64,000 nt of DNA from Paenibacillus sp. FSL R5-0341 (GTDB taxonomy: Bacteria > Bacillota > Bacilli > Paenibacillales > Paenibacillaceae), in contig NZ_CP150241.1 in assembly GCF_037975235.1 (NCBI RefSeq), forward strand, positions 1,364,001-1,428,000. Direction: 5' to 3'. How positions within the stretch are numbered: the first letter of the stretch is position 1; each line of letters opens with the position of its first letter. The translations under genes and the position numbers were made by a program. This document shows, one piece after another, positions 1 through 8,285 of this stretch. The notes beneath the pieces are model-generated. The model saw nothing but the letters and a program-made list of their open reading frames with translations. It searched no databases and was not told the origin of the DNA.

Positions 1-59
1 AAGCCTGAGCTAGGCATGGTGCCATGGAGTCAGTGGGAGGAGATGCAGGAGAAGATCGT

Positions 60-695
60 ATGATGATCGAAGAATTACAGTTATATACAGCACGGCTGGA
101 GGACCTCAAGCACTTTTATCGTGATACGTTGGGAATGGAGGTGTTCAGTGTCACGGATCAGGCCTTCAACCTACAGGTTGGAAGGACAAAGATGATTTTC
201 AAGCAGTGTGAAACAGATCGTGAGCCCTTCTACCATGTGGCCTGGTTGCTTCCGACGAATCGGTTCAAGGAAGCGAAGCAGTGGACTGCATCACGTGTTG
301 TTTTAAGCAGGGAAGAAGATCGGGATGAGACGTATTCTACTAACTGGAACTCTCATTCTCTTTATTTCGAAGATCCGGCAGGCAATATTATCGAGCTAAT
401 TGCTCATCATCGTATTCAGAACGAGAGTGATCACGACTTCTCGACTAAAGATATATTACAGGTGTGTGAGGTTGGACTGGTGACGGATGATGTTCTGTCT
501 ACGGTGAATGAGCTTCAGCAGATGGGACTCACGCGCTGGGGTGAGGTGAGTGAAACCTTTGCTCCTGTAGGAGATGTGCATGGTCTGTTTATCGTGGTGA
601 AGAAACATCGGACGTGGTTTTTTTCTACGCAAAAAGCACAGATCTATCCGCTGGAAGTGTCCATTCGTGACGTGGGCAGGCTTCGAATCGGCTAA
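60..695 (+). CDS. VOC (glyoxalase/ring-cleavage dioxygenase fold) family protein
   Basis: The 211-aa product has the vicinal-oxygen-chelate pattern. An FYRDTLGMEV segment lies near residues 19-28, a candidate metal ligand His59 sits in FYHVAW, and FEDPAGNIIEL near residues 103-113 holds the usual second-module Glu (E112). A weaker second half from about residue 130 suggests a two-domain CatE-like layout. Such proteins use a divalent metal for lyase, isomerase or extradiol dioxygenase chemistry; the substrate cannot be read here. I chose ATG 60 because AGGAG lies 9 bases upstream; a longer frame from ATG 24 lacks a good ribosome site. The gene is near the window edge, so its operon context is unknown. 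Confidence 0.8.
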   Translation: MMIEELQLYTARLEDLKHFYRDTLGMEVFSVTDQAFNLQVGRTKMIFKQCETDREPFYHVAWLLPTNRFKEAKQWTASRVVLSREEDRDETYSTNWNSHSLYFEDPAGNIIELIAHHRIQNESDHDFSTKDILQVCEVGLVTDDVLSTVNELQQMGLTRWGEVSETFAPVGDVHGLFIVVKKHRTWFFSTQKAQIYPLEVSIRDVGRLRIG

Positions 696-778
696 ACTTT
701 ATATTCCAGAGTAAAACGGGCATATGTGGAGCCATTCCATCATGTTATAGAAGTAAACGCTTTATTTATTAATTAGGA

Positions 779-967
779 TATATAAGTTGAATTAAATTTA
801 CACGATAACGGAGAGGACAGAAAAAACCTGAAAAAGCGAAGGTAAAAGCTTTCTGAAAGAAAGCTACTTTGTAAGCATAATCTCACATTTATCGCCGGAT
901 GTTCCCTTAGGAAAGGGAATCGAAAAAAAATCTGGGGATAAGAGTGATTGGAAGGTTGTTCTGTCAG
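779..967 (+). repeat. Structured dispersed repeat, copy 1 (right end lost)
   Basis: This is the first of seven related long-hairpin elements. The left terminal sequence TATAAGTTGAATTA is present at about 781. The inner stem GACAGAA/TTCTGTC (near 815 and 960) is intact, and the apical hairpin TTCCCTT-agga-AAGGGAA is perfect. It carries the optional AGCTTTCT/AGAAAGCT hairpin module (about 843-880). The right terminal inverted repeat seen in copy 2 is missing, and a gene begins about 30 bases further on. It fills most of the 696-997 gap, which otherwise shows nothing I recognise. Confidence 0.85.
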
Positions 968-997
968 GCTTACAGATGATGAAGGGTGGTGGCAAGC

Positions 998-1948
998 TTG
1001 GATCGACGTTTGTTGGAAGAAGGACTAGCGATTATCGTTTCCAGTCGGGAGCGTACAGGAGATCTGTGGCATGCCCATTATGGGGCGGGTGCGATTGCGG
1101 CATATTTTTGGGTACGGGAAAATCGTCTCACTGCCCTTGCCGCCGGCAGTGTTACCGCCGAAGCAAAAGCCATGCTTCGCCAGCATGGAGTCAGCCCTGG
1201 TCAGACCTCTCCGATTGGTGAAATCATGCCCAGGGAAGATGCCGAAGCGCGTATTACGGACGCATTGGATCGAACGATTGGAGAGTTGCACTGGGTTGGA
1301 CACCAGGCCATCTACGGGGCAATCAGTCTGAAGGCCATTCGCGAACTGGATGGATGGGGTACTGCGGAGGATATTGGTCGGCTGGTTGAACTGATCGATT
1401 CATTCGATCGAACTATCCCAGGAAGATCCTGGATGAATACGACCGTGAAAGAAATTCGCAGTCTGAAGCCGGAAAAGAGAGATGGTTTCCCTGAGATCGA
1501 AGATCCAACGCAGTTGTCACGCCTGATTCTGGATGAGCTTGGTGCGTTCCAGACCATCTATCACGCGGAAGCTCATCATGATCTGATCGGCCATATGCTG
1601 ACCTACGGACATGCGCTTAACATATTATATGAATTGGGTTATCCTGCATTATTCCATAAAGGCATTCCACCTTTCCTTACTATGGTGAAGGCGCTACGTT
1701 TAAGCCGAGATGTGAACAGCGAACAGGAGATGCCGACACTGCAATCACCTGTAGACTTGCTGCCATTATCGCGGGCGGAACGATCAGTGGCGCTTCCTCA
1801 TGAGCTGGAATATTGGCTCACCGATAGACGTTCCCGTGACTGGTACGGAGGTCATGTGTTCAAATTCCCGTTCAGCTTCTATCATCATGCCAAGAACGGG
1901 GAACCTGTACCGGAAACATGGGAGAACTTTCGTTATATCATCGCGTGA
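998..1948 (+). CDS. Uncharacterised 316-aa protein with clustered histidines
   Basis: I do not recognise this family. The soluble, mostly helical protein has several conserved-looking His clusters: HAHYGAGAIAAYF near residue 27, HWVGHQAIYGAISL near residue 97, and YHAEAHHDLIGHMLTYGHAL near residue 190. These could bind metal or form an active site, which is inference. There is no signal peptide or membrane segment. TTG 998 is preferred because AAGGGTGG (982-989) lies 8 bases upstream; GTG codons at 986 and 989 fall inside that ribosome site. The ribosome site lies about 15 bases beyond the end of repeat copy 1. A terminator follows at 1981. Confidence 0.7.
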   Translation: MDRRLLEEGLAIIVSSRERTGDLWHAHYGAGAIAAYFWVRENRLTALAAGSVTAEAKAMLRQHGVSPGQTSPIGEIMPREDAEARITDALDRTIGELHWVGHQAIYGAISLKAIRELDGWGTAEDIGRLVELIDSFDRTIPGRSWMNTTVKEIRSLKPEKRDGFPEIEDPTQLSRLILDELGAFQTIYHAEAHHDLIGHMLTYGHALNILYELGYPALFHKGIPPFLTMVKALRLSRDVNSEQEMPTLQSPVDLLPLSRAERSVALPHELEYWLTDRRSRDWYGGHVFKFPFSFYHHAKNGEPVPETWENFRYIIA

Positions 1949-1980
1949 GATGGAGCCAACGATTTGGAACAAAAATGAAG

Positions 1981-2013
1981 AGCACTTGCCAAAACTGGCA
2001 GGTGCTTGTTTTA
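1981..2013 (+). terminator. Intrinsic terminator after the 316-aa gene
   Basis: AGCACTTGCCA pairs with TGGCAGGTGCT across a 4-base loop, with one G-T pair. The stem is followed by TGTTTTAT. It lies 32 bases past the stop codon. Confidence 0.8.
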
Positions 2014-2122
2014 TGGATGTTATAATTTTATTCAGATTAAAACCGACGATTAACCGCCGCAGAGACAACTACATTCAGGCGTATTTCATCCCGATTACCA
2101 TCAGCACGAGTGGGCAAAGGCG

Positions 2123-2226
2123 GTAAGATGTTATTATCGGATTAGCAGCAAGGAGGACACACCGACAGCTCATACGCTAAAGTACAGACCGGCCATGGGG
2201 CCGGTTTTTTAATTCGGTGATTGCCT
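2123..2226 (+). promoter_or_regulatory. Conserved 90-nt leader/attenuator element, copy 1
   Basis: This stretch closely matches the copy at 4887-4988. Shared blocks are TATTATCGGAT, AGCAAGG, CACCGA, CATACGCTAA and GTACAGACCGGCC. Each copy ends in a GC-rich hairpin followed by a T-run (here ACCGGCC-atgg-GGCCGGT then TTTTTT, 2188-2210). TCGG/CCGA (2137-2140, 2162-2165) and AGC/GCT can pair upstream of the terminator. Conservation ahead of a terminator suggests an attenuator or a small terminated RNA. It matches no riboswitch class I know. It lies between a terminated gene and repeat copy 2, within the 523-base gap 1949-2471. Confidence 0.6.
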
Positions 2227-2252
2227 CCTTGCCCTGATCGGGTATTAAAGAC

Positions 2253-2454
2253 TAGATATATAAGTTGAACTAACGATTTACACGAGAACGAAGAGGACAG
2301 AAATAACCTGAAGAAGCGGAGCGTGCGCCTTTATCCACGGATTTCTACCTTTATATAAGTGGATCAAGAAAATCCGGGGATAACAGCGATCGGAAGGTTG
2401 TTCTGTCATCGAAGTGGCAAGTGTAAATAAACTGTAGTTCAACTTATATAGATA
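2253..2454 (+). repeat. Structured dispersed repeat, copy 2, with TIRs and TAGATA duplication
   Basis: This is the most complete copy. The 14-bp perfect terminal inverted repeats are TATAAGTTGAACTA (2259-2272) and TAGTTCAACTTATA (2435-2448). The element is flanked directly by TAGATA on both sides (2253-2258 and 2449-2454), which looks like a 6-bp target duplication. Inside, TTTACAC (2277-2283) pairs with GTGTAAA (2421-2427), followed by the ACAGAA/TTCTGT stem, the TTATCC..GGATTT/AAATCC..GGATAA stem and an apical hairpin. There is no coding capacity. It ends 2 bases before the AGGAGG of the next gene, so it forms that gene's leader. Confidence 0.9.
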
Positions 2455-2471
2455 ACAGGAGGCTACGTGAT

Positions 2472-4322
2472 ATGAAAACAGTATTGTATGTTCCACTGGA
2501 TGATCGTCCAGCGAATCTGGATGATGTGATTGTGCAAGGGAAAGCAGCCGGTATCCATATCGTTACACCGAACCTGAGTGATCTTAAGAATCGTCTGGAC
2601 TCCGAGAAAACCGTAGATGGCACTACGCTGCTCGGCACCTCCAAGCCAGTGTATGGTAAACCGTCCAACATTCATGACTTTATTCTGAAACATGCTGCCA
2701 AAGTCGACGGATTCATTATCTCATCCGATATGCTCGCTTATGGCGGTCTGATTGGCAGTCGTCAGCTCCGCGAAGATGGGGGAGGTACCTATCCGAAATA
2801 CGATGAGGAAACCACTCGTTTGCTGGATGTGATTCGCGTGATCAAGCAAAAATATCCACGCAAACCCGTATTTGTCATGGATACTATCATGCGTTTGGCT
2901 ACAACCTCGTTTGCAGATGGCTTGGCGCTCGATGCATATAATGAATCCCGTGCGTTGATGCAGCAGCCACGCCAGACATACACTGAGTTTGAGGATATTC
3001 TCGAAGGTTATAACCTGTCTCCAGATGGGGCGGAATATGGGACAACGACCTATTTTGATAAAGAACAATATTACAACACAAGACAGCATAAATTCAAAAC
3101 GAATCTATACATTCTGGATCAGCTGGCTCGCACAGGTTATATCGATTTCCTCGCAGTTGGCGTCGACGATGCCAATACGCAGGGTGTTCAGATCAATGAA
3201 ATCAAATACGTAGAAGCCCGGATCAATGAATGGCTGGGTGGAACCAATGGACAAAATCCAGATCGTGCGATCATCCTGCCGGATGCAGATGGTCTGGGGC
3301 ACGCTTTGGTCGCTCGCATGGCGAACCAGTTGTTCCGAGGCGGTGCGAAGACACGTTACGGAGTGAAATATTTTGGTCCTCACGGCAATACCATCATTAA
3401 CACGTATGAATACATGGATGTACATGAGAATGTGGTTCGTCATGTGGATATTGTTGGAGGTGTGCTTGTGGCCGACTCGGCATATCCTGAACCGGAGGTG
3501 GTGACGAATGCGGGTGCTGGCTTGGAAAATGAACAGCTAGTGGCTGTAGCAGCCGATCAGGTTGTCCCATTTGACATGGCTTCCGAGTTGGATCGTATGA
3601 CCAAGGGTCACCCGGGTAATTCCGGAGAGTACACAAGCATTGACATTGAGATTATTGCGATTACCGCTCTGGATCAGGTGCAAGCAGCGTTGGAGCAATT
3701 GACCCTGAATGGGGAGCAAGGTCTGCCTTCGGTATTGATTGATTTTGTGGGTAAAGGACCAGCCAATGTCGATGTTGCTGAAGCGTTGCTAAACAGCCCA
3801 TATACCGGACGGGTGCTGGGTTATAGTGCCTGGAATACGCCAGGTAACAAGATCGGTATTGCCGTAGGCATGGGACAGTCGAGGTACGCGTTGATCACAA
3901 CAGAGAAGCATGAGCATAAATTGCGAGATGCGATGAATGCGCATGGCTCGCTGTTGTTTAAGCGTTTCCTGAAGGATTATTACTACAAAGCGGTAGCGAT
4001 TGCGGACATCCGCACGTATTCCCGAGCCCATGCGCTGTATACCAACGTGGCTACCCTTTCGGATCAAAATATGCTGCTGTTCAACTCAGAGGAAGACTAT
4101 GCCCATTTGCAAACTTTACTCCGTGATCTGATGCAGATGTATACCACGGCACTTGCAAATAAGACAGCTTTCCAGACAGGTAATATTGCGATCAAGCAGA
4201 TCTGTGATGGCGAATTGTCTTATGCGACGTATGGCAGTGCGCTGCTGGAATATGCGAACCCTGATTTTATCTGGGGCCGTGCATTTGAGATTACGTTGAA
4301 TCCGAAGGTCACTTTGAACTAA
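2472..4322 (+). CDS. DUF4127 family protein
   Basis: The 616-aa protein opens with MKTVLYVPLDDRPAN, the characteristic start of DUF4127 proteins. It continues with family-like blocks such as FIISSDMLAYGGLIGSR near residue 84, LAVGVDDANTQG near residue 230 and ILPDADGLGHALVAR near residue 266. No signal peptide or membrane segment is visible, so a cytoplasmic location is likely. The biochemical role of the family is not established to my knowledge. The start is secure: AGGAGG (2457-2462) sits 9 bases before ATG. The leader is occupied by repeat copy 2, so transcription from further upstream would carry a 190-nt hairpin. The gene converges on the small gene at 4327-4671. Confidence 0.85.
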   Translation: MKTVLYVPLDDRPANLDDVIVQGKAAGIHIVTPNLSDLKNRLDSEKTVDGTTLLGTSKPVYGKPSNIHDFILKHAAKVDGFIISSDMLAYGGLIGSRQLREDGGGTYPKYDEETTRLLDVIRVIKQKYPRKPVFVMDTIMRLATTSFADGLALDAYNESRALMQQPRQTYTEFEDILEGYNLSPDGAEYGTTTYFDKEQYYNTRQHKFKTNLYILDQLARTGYIDFLAVGVDDANTQGVQINEIKYVEARINEWLGGTNGQNPDRAIILPDADGLGHALVARMANQLFRGGAKTRYGVKYFGPHGNTIINTYEYMDVHENVVRHVDIVGGVLVADSAYPEPEVVTNAGAGLENEQLVAVAADQVVPFDMASELDRMTKGHPGNSGEYTSIDIEIIAITALDQVQAALEQLTLNGEQGLPSVLIDFVGKGPANVDVAEALLNSPYTGRVLGYSAWNTPGNKIGIAVGMGQSRYALITTEKHEHKLRDAMNAHGSLLFKRFLKDYYYKAVAIADIRTYSRAHALYTNVATLSDQNMLLFNSEEDYAHLQTLLRDLMQMYTTALANKTAFQTGNIAIKQICDGELSYATYGSALLEYANPDFIWGRAFEITLNPKVTLN

Positions 4323-4326
4323 ACTG

Positions 4327-4671
4327 CTATCTCACCATGGACTCCTCATGTTTAGGATAATCACTGGTATGGCTGTACTGCTTAATCTCGCCGTTGTTAA
4401 AAATGATGTATTGGTACTTGGCTTCGGGTTCATCCGCGAATGTTACGGAAGCACCGTAAGGTGCTTCAGAGCTTTTTGAAGAGTACGTACCTTTTATTTC
4501 GATAAGCTGTTCGGGTGAATAACCCTTCTGTTCCATCAGGTAAGTGGTTACCTGTTGTTCAGCTTCATTTTTCTTCAGCGGATTACCAAGCAGTCCGAAG
4601 TAGACCCAGCAGGATAACCCGAGTATAACTGCTAAGATGAAAACTGAAGTGGCCTTGAATGTTTTACTCAT
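4327..4671 (-). CDS. Small membrane-anchored protein, DUF3139-like
   Basis: The 114-aa protein has an N-terminal hydrophobic segment (about residues 8-29) after a short basic tip, then a soluble domain of about 80 residues. That layout, and the YSPEQL and YGASVTFADEPEAKYQYI segments, fit small DUF3139-type proteins of Firmicutes, which lack a known function. ATG 4671 is chosen because AAGGAGA lies about 9 bases upstream; a GTG further upstream (4692) would place the ribosome site inside the gene. Its stop is 4 bases from the stop of the convergent DUF4127 gene. No terminator separates the two. Confidence 0.7.
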   Translation of the reverse strand: MSKTFKATSVFILAVILGLSCWVYFGLLGNPLKKNEAEQQVTTYLMEQKGYSPEQLIEIKGTYSSKSSEAPYGASVTFADEPEAKYQYIIFNNGEIKQYSHTSDYPKHEESMVR

Positions 4672-4886
4672 AGGTATTTCTCCTTCTTTCACGTAAGCGA
4701 CAATGAATTTAATAATGAAATATTAATATATTTGGATATATTTATCAATTCATTGATCTTGATCTTAATGCTTACTTAGATATCCTTTAAAATGATGCTT
4801 CCAGAATCGTCTTTTTTCCACCCGAACGACGCCCTTAATCGCACCGAAGTCGTATGGAACACCATCCGCGCTAGGGTTGAAAGGGT

Positions 4887-4988
4887 GTAAGATTGTATTA
4901 TCGGATCAATAGCAAGGGACGCACCGAAAGCACATACGCTAATGTACAGACCGGCCAGGTGGCCGGTCTTTTTGATGCGGTGAATGTA
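4887..4988 (+). promoter_or_regulatory. Conserved 90-nt leader/attenuator element, copy 2, ahead of tail operon
   Basis: This is the second copy of the element at 2123-2226. The terminator-like hairpin is AGACCGGCC (4948-4956), a 4-base loop, then GGCCGGTCT (4961-4969) and a T-run to 4973. Relative to copy 1 the stem is longer by AG/CT, so pairing is kept although length differs. It ends about 115 bases before the first tail gene and is well placed to control read-through into the tail operon. The rest of the 4672-5104 gap is AT-rich (4690-4800) and probably holds the promoter of the minus-strand gene; I see no further gene. Confidence 0.6.
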
Positions 4989-5104
4989 GTCCCGGTACTG
5001 GTTCGGTCGGAATACGACTCTGATTTAAAAGGGGGAGTCTACTGCTGCTGCATTGTCGCTGCACGGTGTGGGCAGATCTCAAACTTGCAGCCAAAGGGGG
5101 CGAA

Positions 5105-6034
5105 ATGAATGTGTCTATGAATAATGAGACTAGCACTGCCATAAGCACCAGTGGATTGAGTACGCTCATTAAAAAAACGCTGAAACAGAAGCTCGCGGTG
5201 CTTGTTCCAGATTGGGACGGTCGTGTGCTAGATGTACCTGCGTCAGGCGAAGTGTTAGCCGGGCCTTGTGCAATCGTTGCGTTTGCCGAAGAAGTGCCGA
5301 AGTCTGCTTGGGCGGGATATCGAAGGATTATTAAAATCTCACCCTACGCTCGTCCAGAAGATGGTGGCACTGAACAAGTGGAAGCTTGGTCAGCCCTTCT
5401 AATTGATGGGTTGCACCAGGTAAGACTGGTGGATGAAGCAGGCGAGGCCTTCACCTGTATCTATCTGGGTTCTTCAGATAGTGACCGGGTGGATGCAGGG
5501 TCCGGCATGGTTACGCGCAGTCTACGGTTTGGGGTGTATGTTCCCGAAGACTCGGGAGCTGCTCTCGTTGAAACAGGGGACGCGTGGTTAGCTGCACTTC
5601 AAGACTGGACACAGCAGGAGCTTGGCTCGAACTGGTCGGTACATGGGGATGTATGGCCTGGTGGGTACGAGAAGCCGTCTGTGTTATGGCGATTGGCCGG
5701 ATGCAGCACGTCTGTGGCAGGCACATCGGCATTGGAGGTTCGACAACAGTGGATTGGGCATGTGCTCACCGATTATCCGGTGCTAACACGCCAGATCGTT
5801 ACTCGGTTGGTAGAGCAACTTGCGGTCCAAGCTCGTCTTGCCGTAACTGAAACGGGTGGCGAAGAGCACAAAAGTAACACACGGTATGTGACGGTGGATG
5901 AGGTAACGGCGGATCTGCAGACGGATGCATATCTGAATGGTCAGATTCGCCTGACGTTGCAACAGCGGATTCGTCGTCCGGGTACAAATGTACCTTTCAT
6001 TCGTGAGATTCACCATAGCAAAGGGATGGAGTAA
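5105..6034 (+). CDS. Phage tail-completion-like protein, possibly two tandem domains
   Basis: This 309-aa protein opens the tail cluster, where PBSX-like systems carry small neck or tail-terminator genes. Residues about 20-150 and 175-300 look like two versions of a tail-terminator-type alpha/beta domain. Each begins with a helix, continues through beta-rich text and ends in an RSLRFGVYVPE or IRLTLQQRIRR strand. That suggests a fusion or duplication and is inference. ATG 5105 has AAAGGGGG 5-12 bases upstream; the open frame extends to 5066 without a ribosome site. A mobile repeat at 6062-6240 separates it from the rest of the operon. Confidence 0.6.
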   Translation: MNVSMNNETSTAISTSGLSTLIKKTLKQKLAVLVPDWDGRVLDVPASGEVLAGPCAIVAFAEEVPKSAWAGYRRIIKISPYARPEDGGTEQVEAWSALLIDGLHQVRLVDEAGEAFTCIYLGSSDSDRVDAGSGMVTRSLRFGVYVPEDSGAALVETGDAWLAALQDWTQQELGSNWSVHGDVWPGGYEKPSVLWRLAGCSTSVAGTSALEVRQQWIGHVLTDYPVLTRQIVTRLVEQLAVQARLAVTETGGEEHKSNTRYVTVDEVTADLQTDAYLNGQIRLTLQQRIRRPGTNVPFIREIHHSKGME

Positions 6035-6061
6035 ACGTTAGTCGAGAGGAACCTTCTATTA

Positions 6062-6240
6062 GAGGTTGTTCAAAAAGCCCGCTTTTGATTACAAAGGATG
6101 CCTAACGGCATCATCAGCATCGAATATGGAATTCAGCCGAAATGTCCGTTGCTCACGTAGTTTTCCCTACGCTCTGCTACTCCATTTCTAACTTCATCCC
6201 ATCTTCTCGGTACTGAAAACCGATCTTTTTGAACATGCAC
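6062..6240 (+). repeat. MITE-like element with 11-bp terminal inverted repeats
   Basis: TGTTCAAAAAG (6067-6077) and CTTTTTGAACA (6225-6235) are perfect inverted repeats bounding about 170 bp without coding potential. Inside, GATGCC-taac-GGCATC forms a small hairpin near 6098-6113. The sequence is unlike the other repeats in this window, and only one copy is present. My impression is that similar elements occur in Paenibacillus genomes, but I cannot verify that here. It sits between the first tail gene and the XkdJ-like gene. The remaining gap to 6398 is AT-rich with no recognisable feature. Confidence 0.6.
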
Positions 6241-6398
6241 TTTTAAGAGTGGTTCCAGATTATAGCTTTGAGTAGATTGATATAGCTTCAACATTGTAGC
6301 TTCAAACTCATAGGTTCACAGGATTGAAAATTCATAGATCAAGCTTAAAGATCAACGATTCACGAAATTAGTAGTCCAACAAATGAGGTGAGATGGCA

Positions 6399-6599
6399 AT
6401 GGCAAGTTCAGTGAAAAAAAGCAAACAGACAGCCCCGCGGTATACACGGGCAGAACTAATGAATCATGCAGAAGCCCTCTTTGCCGTTAAGGCAGAGGTG
6501 CTGTACGGTGCGCTGTACGAAGCGGCGCAAGAGACGTTTTCCATTGAAGAAACGCAGGAACGAATTAACCAATTTATGAAAGCGAAGGTGAAGGGATAA
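6399..6599 (+). CDS. XkdJ-like small tail-operon protein
   Basis: This 66-aa, highly charged, helical protein lies directly upstream of the sheath gene, the position of XkdJ in PBSX. Assignment rests mainly on position and size. ATG 6399 has GAGGTG 8 bases upstream; the in-frame ATG at 6393 is too close to that site. Its TAA overlaps the sheath ATG (TAATG), indicating translational coupling to the sheath. Confidence 0.6.
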   Translation: MASSVKKSKQTAPRYTRAELMNHAEALFAVKAEVLYGALYEAAQETFSIEETQERINQFMKAKVKG

Positions 6600-8062
6600 T
6601 GGCAGGTGGAACTTGGGAGCAAACAAATCGTCCGGTCCTTCCGGGCTTATATATGAATTTTCAGGCGGCAGCATCTTCGGCCATTCAAGCGGGTACGCGG
6701 GGAACGGTCGTTGTGCCAGTCAAGGCCAACTGGGGCCCGGTGGGGACTTTTGTTGAAGTAGGGAGCGAAGCGGCGATTGAACGTATTTATGCGGCGAATG
6801 TGCTGGATAACGGTACGGCCTATACATCCTTGAAACTCGCCCTGTTGGGTGGACCGAAGAAGCTGCTCGCTTATCGGGTAGCAAGTGCTGCGGCCAAAGC
6901 AGCTACGCTTACCTTGAAGGACAGCAGTGATGCCAATGTGCTGCAACTGGATGCAAAGTATCCGGGGGATCGTGCGAATGGGTTCTACGTCACCATCCAG
7001 CCGGGTGTGATTGATAATACGAAGCATGAAGTTCGCCTTTTTGAAGGTAACCGGATGTTGTATGCGCTCCTGACAGCGGATATTACAGCAGCTTCTCTGG
7101 CAAAAGAGATTAACGCGGATGAACGAAATGTCTGGGTAACGGCGCAGGCGATTGGCGATGGTACTGGCATGGTTGCTACCGTTGCGGGTGCGGCATTCAA
7201 AGGCGGCGTAAGTGGCAACGATGACCTGACCAATGCGGAGTACATTGCAGTACAGGGTGCGCTGGAAGGGGAGCAATTCGACGTTTTGGCTTTGGATCAG
7301 GCGGCAGATGCGCCTCTGCTTGCGAGTTTTGCGGCATGGGTGAAACGTGTGCGTAGTGAAGGTAAACCGGTGGTGGCCGTATTTGGCGGTTCCGCAGCGG
7401 ACGACACCTCAGCTACAGCAGCACAAAAAGCAGCAGCACGTTCGCTTGCGCTGAACCATGAAGGTGTGATTAATGTCGGTACAGGCGTGCGCCTTGGAGA
7501 TGCATTCTACAGCTCCGCGGAAACGTCCGCCTATGTTGCAGGTCTGATCGCCGGACAACGTCTGAACCAATCCACAACCTATGCAGCTACTCCGTTCGAT
7601 GACGTGACACGTCGTTGGACGCGGGCAGAACAGGAGCAGGCGGTACAGAATGGTGTATTTATTTTCTTCCATGATGGACTTCAGGTGAAAGCACTTCGCG
7701 GTGTAAACACACTGGTAACGCCAGCCGCTGGACAGAATAATGCGTGGAAAAAAATCCGTTCCATTCGTGTGTTGGACGCCATTAACACGGATCTGCAACG
7801 TTCCGCGGAAGATACGTATATCGGTAAGGTAAACAATACTGAAGAGGGTCGTCAGGCGCTGATTAGTGCCATGAAGGCCTATTTGGCATTGCTCGCACAG
7901 AGCAATGTGATTGAAGCTGACGGTTATGATGTCATTCTTGACCCGGCGTATTATGGCACAGCACCAGTTCTCAAACCGGAGGCAGATCAGGTATTCCTAC
8001 AATGGAATGTGAAGCTGACGGATGTGATGGAGCAGTTGTTTGGTACATTTTACGTGCAATAA
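6599..8062 (+). CDS. xkdK: Contractile tail sheath protein (XkdK-like)
   Basis: The 487-aa protein has the features of PBSX/XkdK-type sheaths. The N-terminus (GGTWEQTNRPVLPGLYMNF) is followed by GTRGTVVVPVKANWGPVG, with a C-terminal domain around NTDLQRSAEDTYIGKVNN and GYDVILDP. Sheath subunits polymerise around the tube and contract to drive it through the target envelope. The length fits the family. Its start overlaps the upstream stop by one base. Repeat copy 3 follows before the tube gene. Confidence 0.93.
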   Translation: MAGGTWEQTNRPVLPGLYMNFQAAASSAIQAGTRGTVVVPVKANWGPVGTFVEVGSEAAIERIYAANVLDNGTAYTSLKLALLGGPKKLLAYRVASAAAKAATLTLKDSSDANVLQLDAKYPGDRANGFYVTIQPGVIDNTKHEVRLFEGNRMLYALLTADITAASLAKEINADERNVWVTAQAIGDGTGMVATVAGAAFKGGVSGNDDLTNAEYIAVQGALEGEQFDVLALDQAADAPLLASFAAWVKRVRSEGKPVVAVFGGSAADDTSATAAQKAAARSLALNHEGVINVGTGVRLGDAFYSSAETSAYVAGLIAGQRLNQSTTYAATPFDDVTRRWTRAEQEQAVQNGVFIFFHDGLQVKALRGVNTLVTPAAGQNNAWKKIRSIRVLDAINTDLQRSAEDTYIGKVNNTEEGRQALISAMKAYLALLAQSNVIEADGYDVILDPAYYGTAPVLKPEADQVFLQWNVKLTDVMEQLFGTFYVQ

Positions 8063-8080
8063 GGTTTCTAGAATAATTAC

Positions 8081-8267
8081 TATATGTTGAACTGATGGTT
8101 TACACGATAACGGAGAGGGCAGAAAAAATCTGAAGAAGCGAAGCGCTCGCCTTTATCACCGGATTTTCCCTTTATGAAAAGGAATCAAAAAAAATCTGGG
8201 GATAACAGCGATCGGAAGATTGTTCTGACTGCGGAGTTATACCGTGTAATATTTATTAGTTCAACCA
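8081..8267 (+). repeat. Structured dispersed repeat, copy 3, in tube-gene leader
   Basis: The outer ends TATATGTTGAACTGA (8081-8095) and TTAGTTCAACCA (8256-8267) retain the GTTGAAC/GTTCAAC inverted repeat. Stems TTATC-CCGGATTTT/AAAATCTGG-GATAA and TTCC..TTT/AAAGGAA are present. It occupies essentially the whole sheath-tube gap and ends just before the AAGGAGG of the tube gene, so polycistronic mRNA would carry this hairpin. Confidence 0.85.
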
Positions 8268-8285
8268 ACCCAAGGAGGAAAATAT

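Noticed and set aside
2444..2693. Minus-strand frames opposite the start of the DUF4127 gene
   Set aside because: They are antisense to a gene with a clear start and ribosome site.
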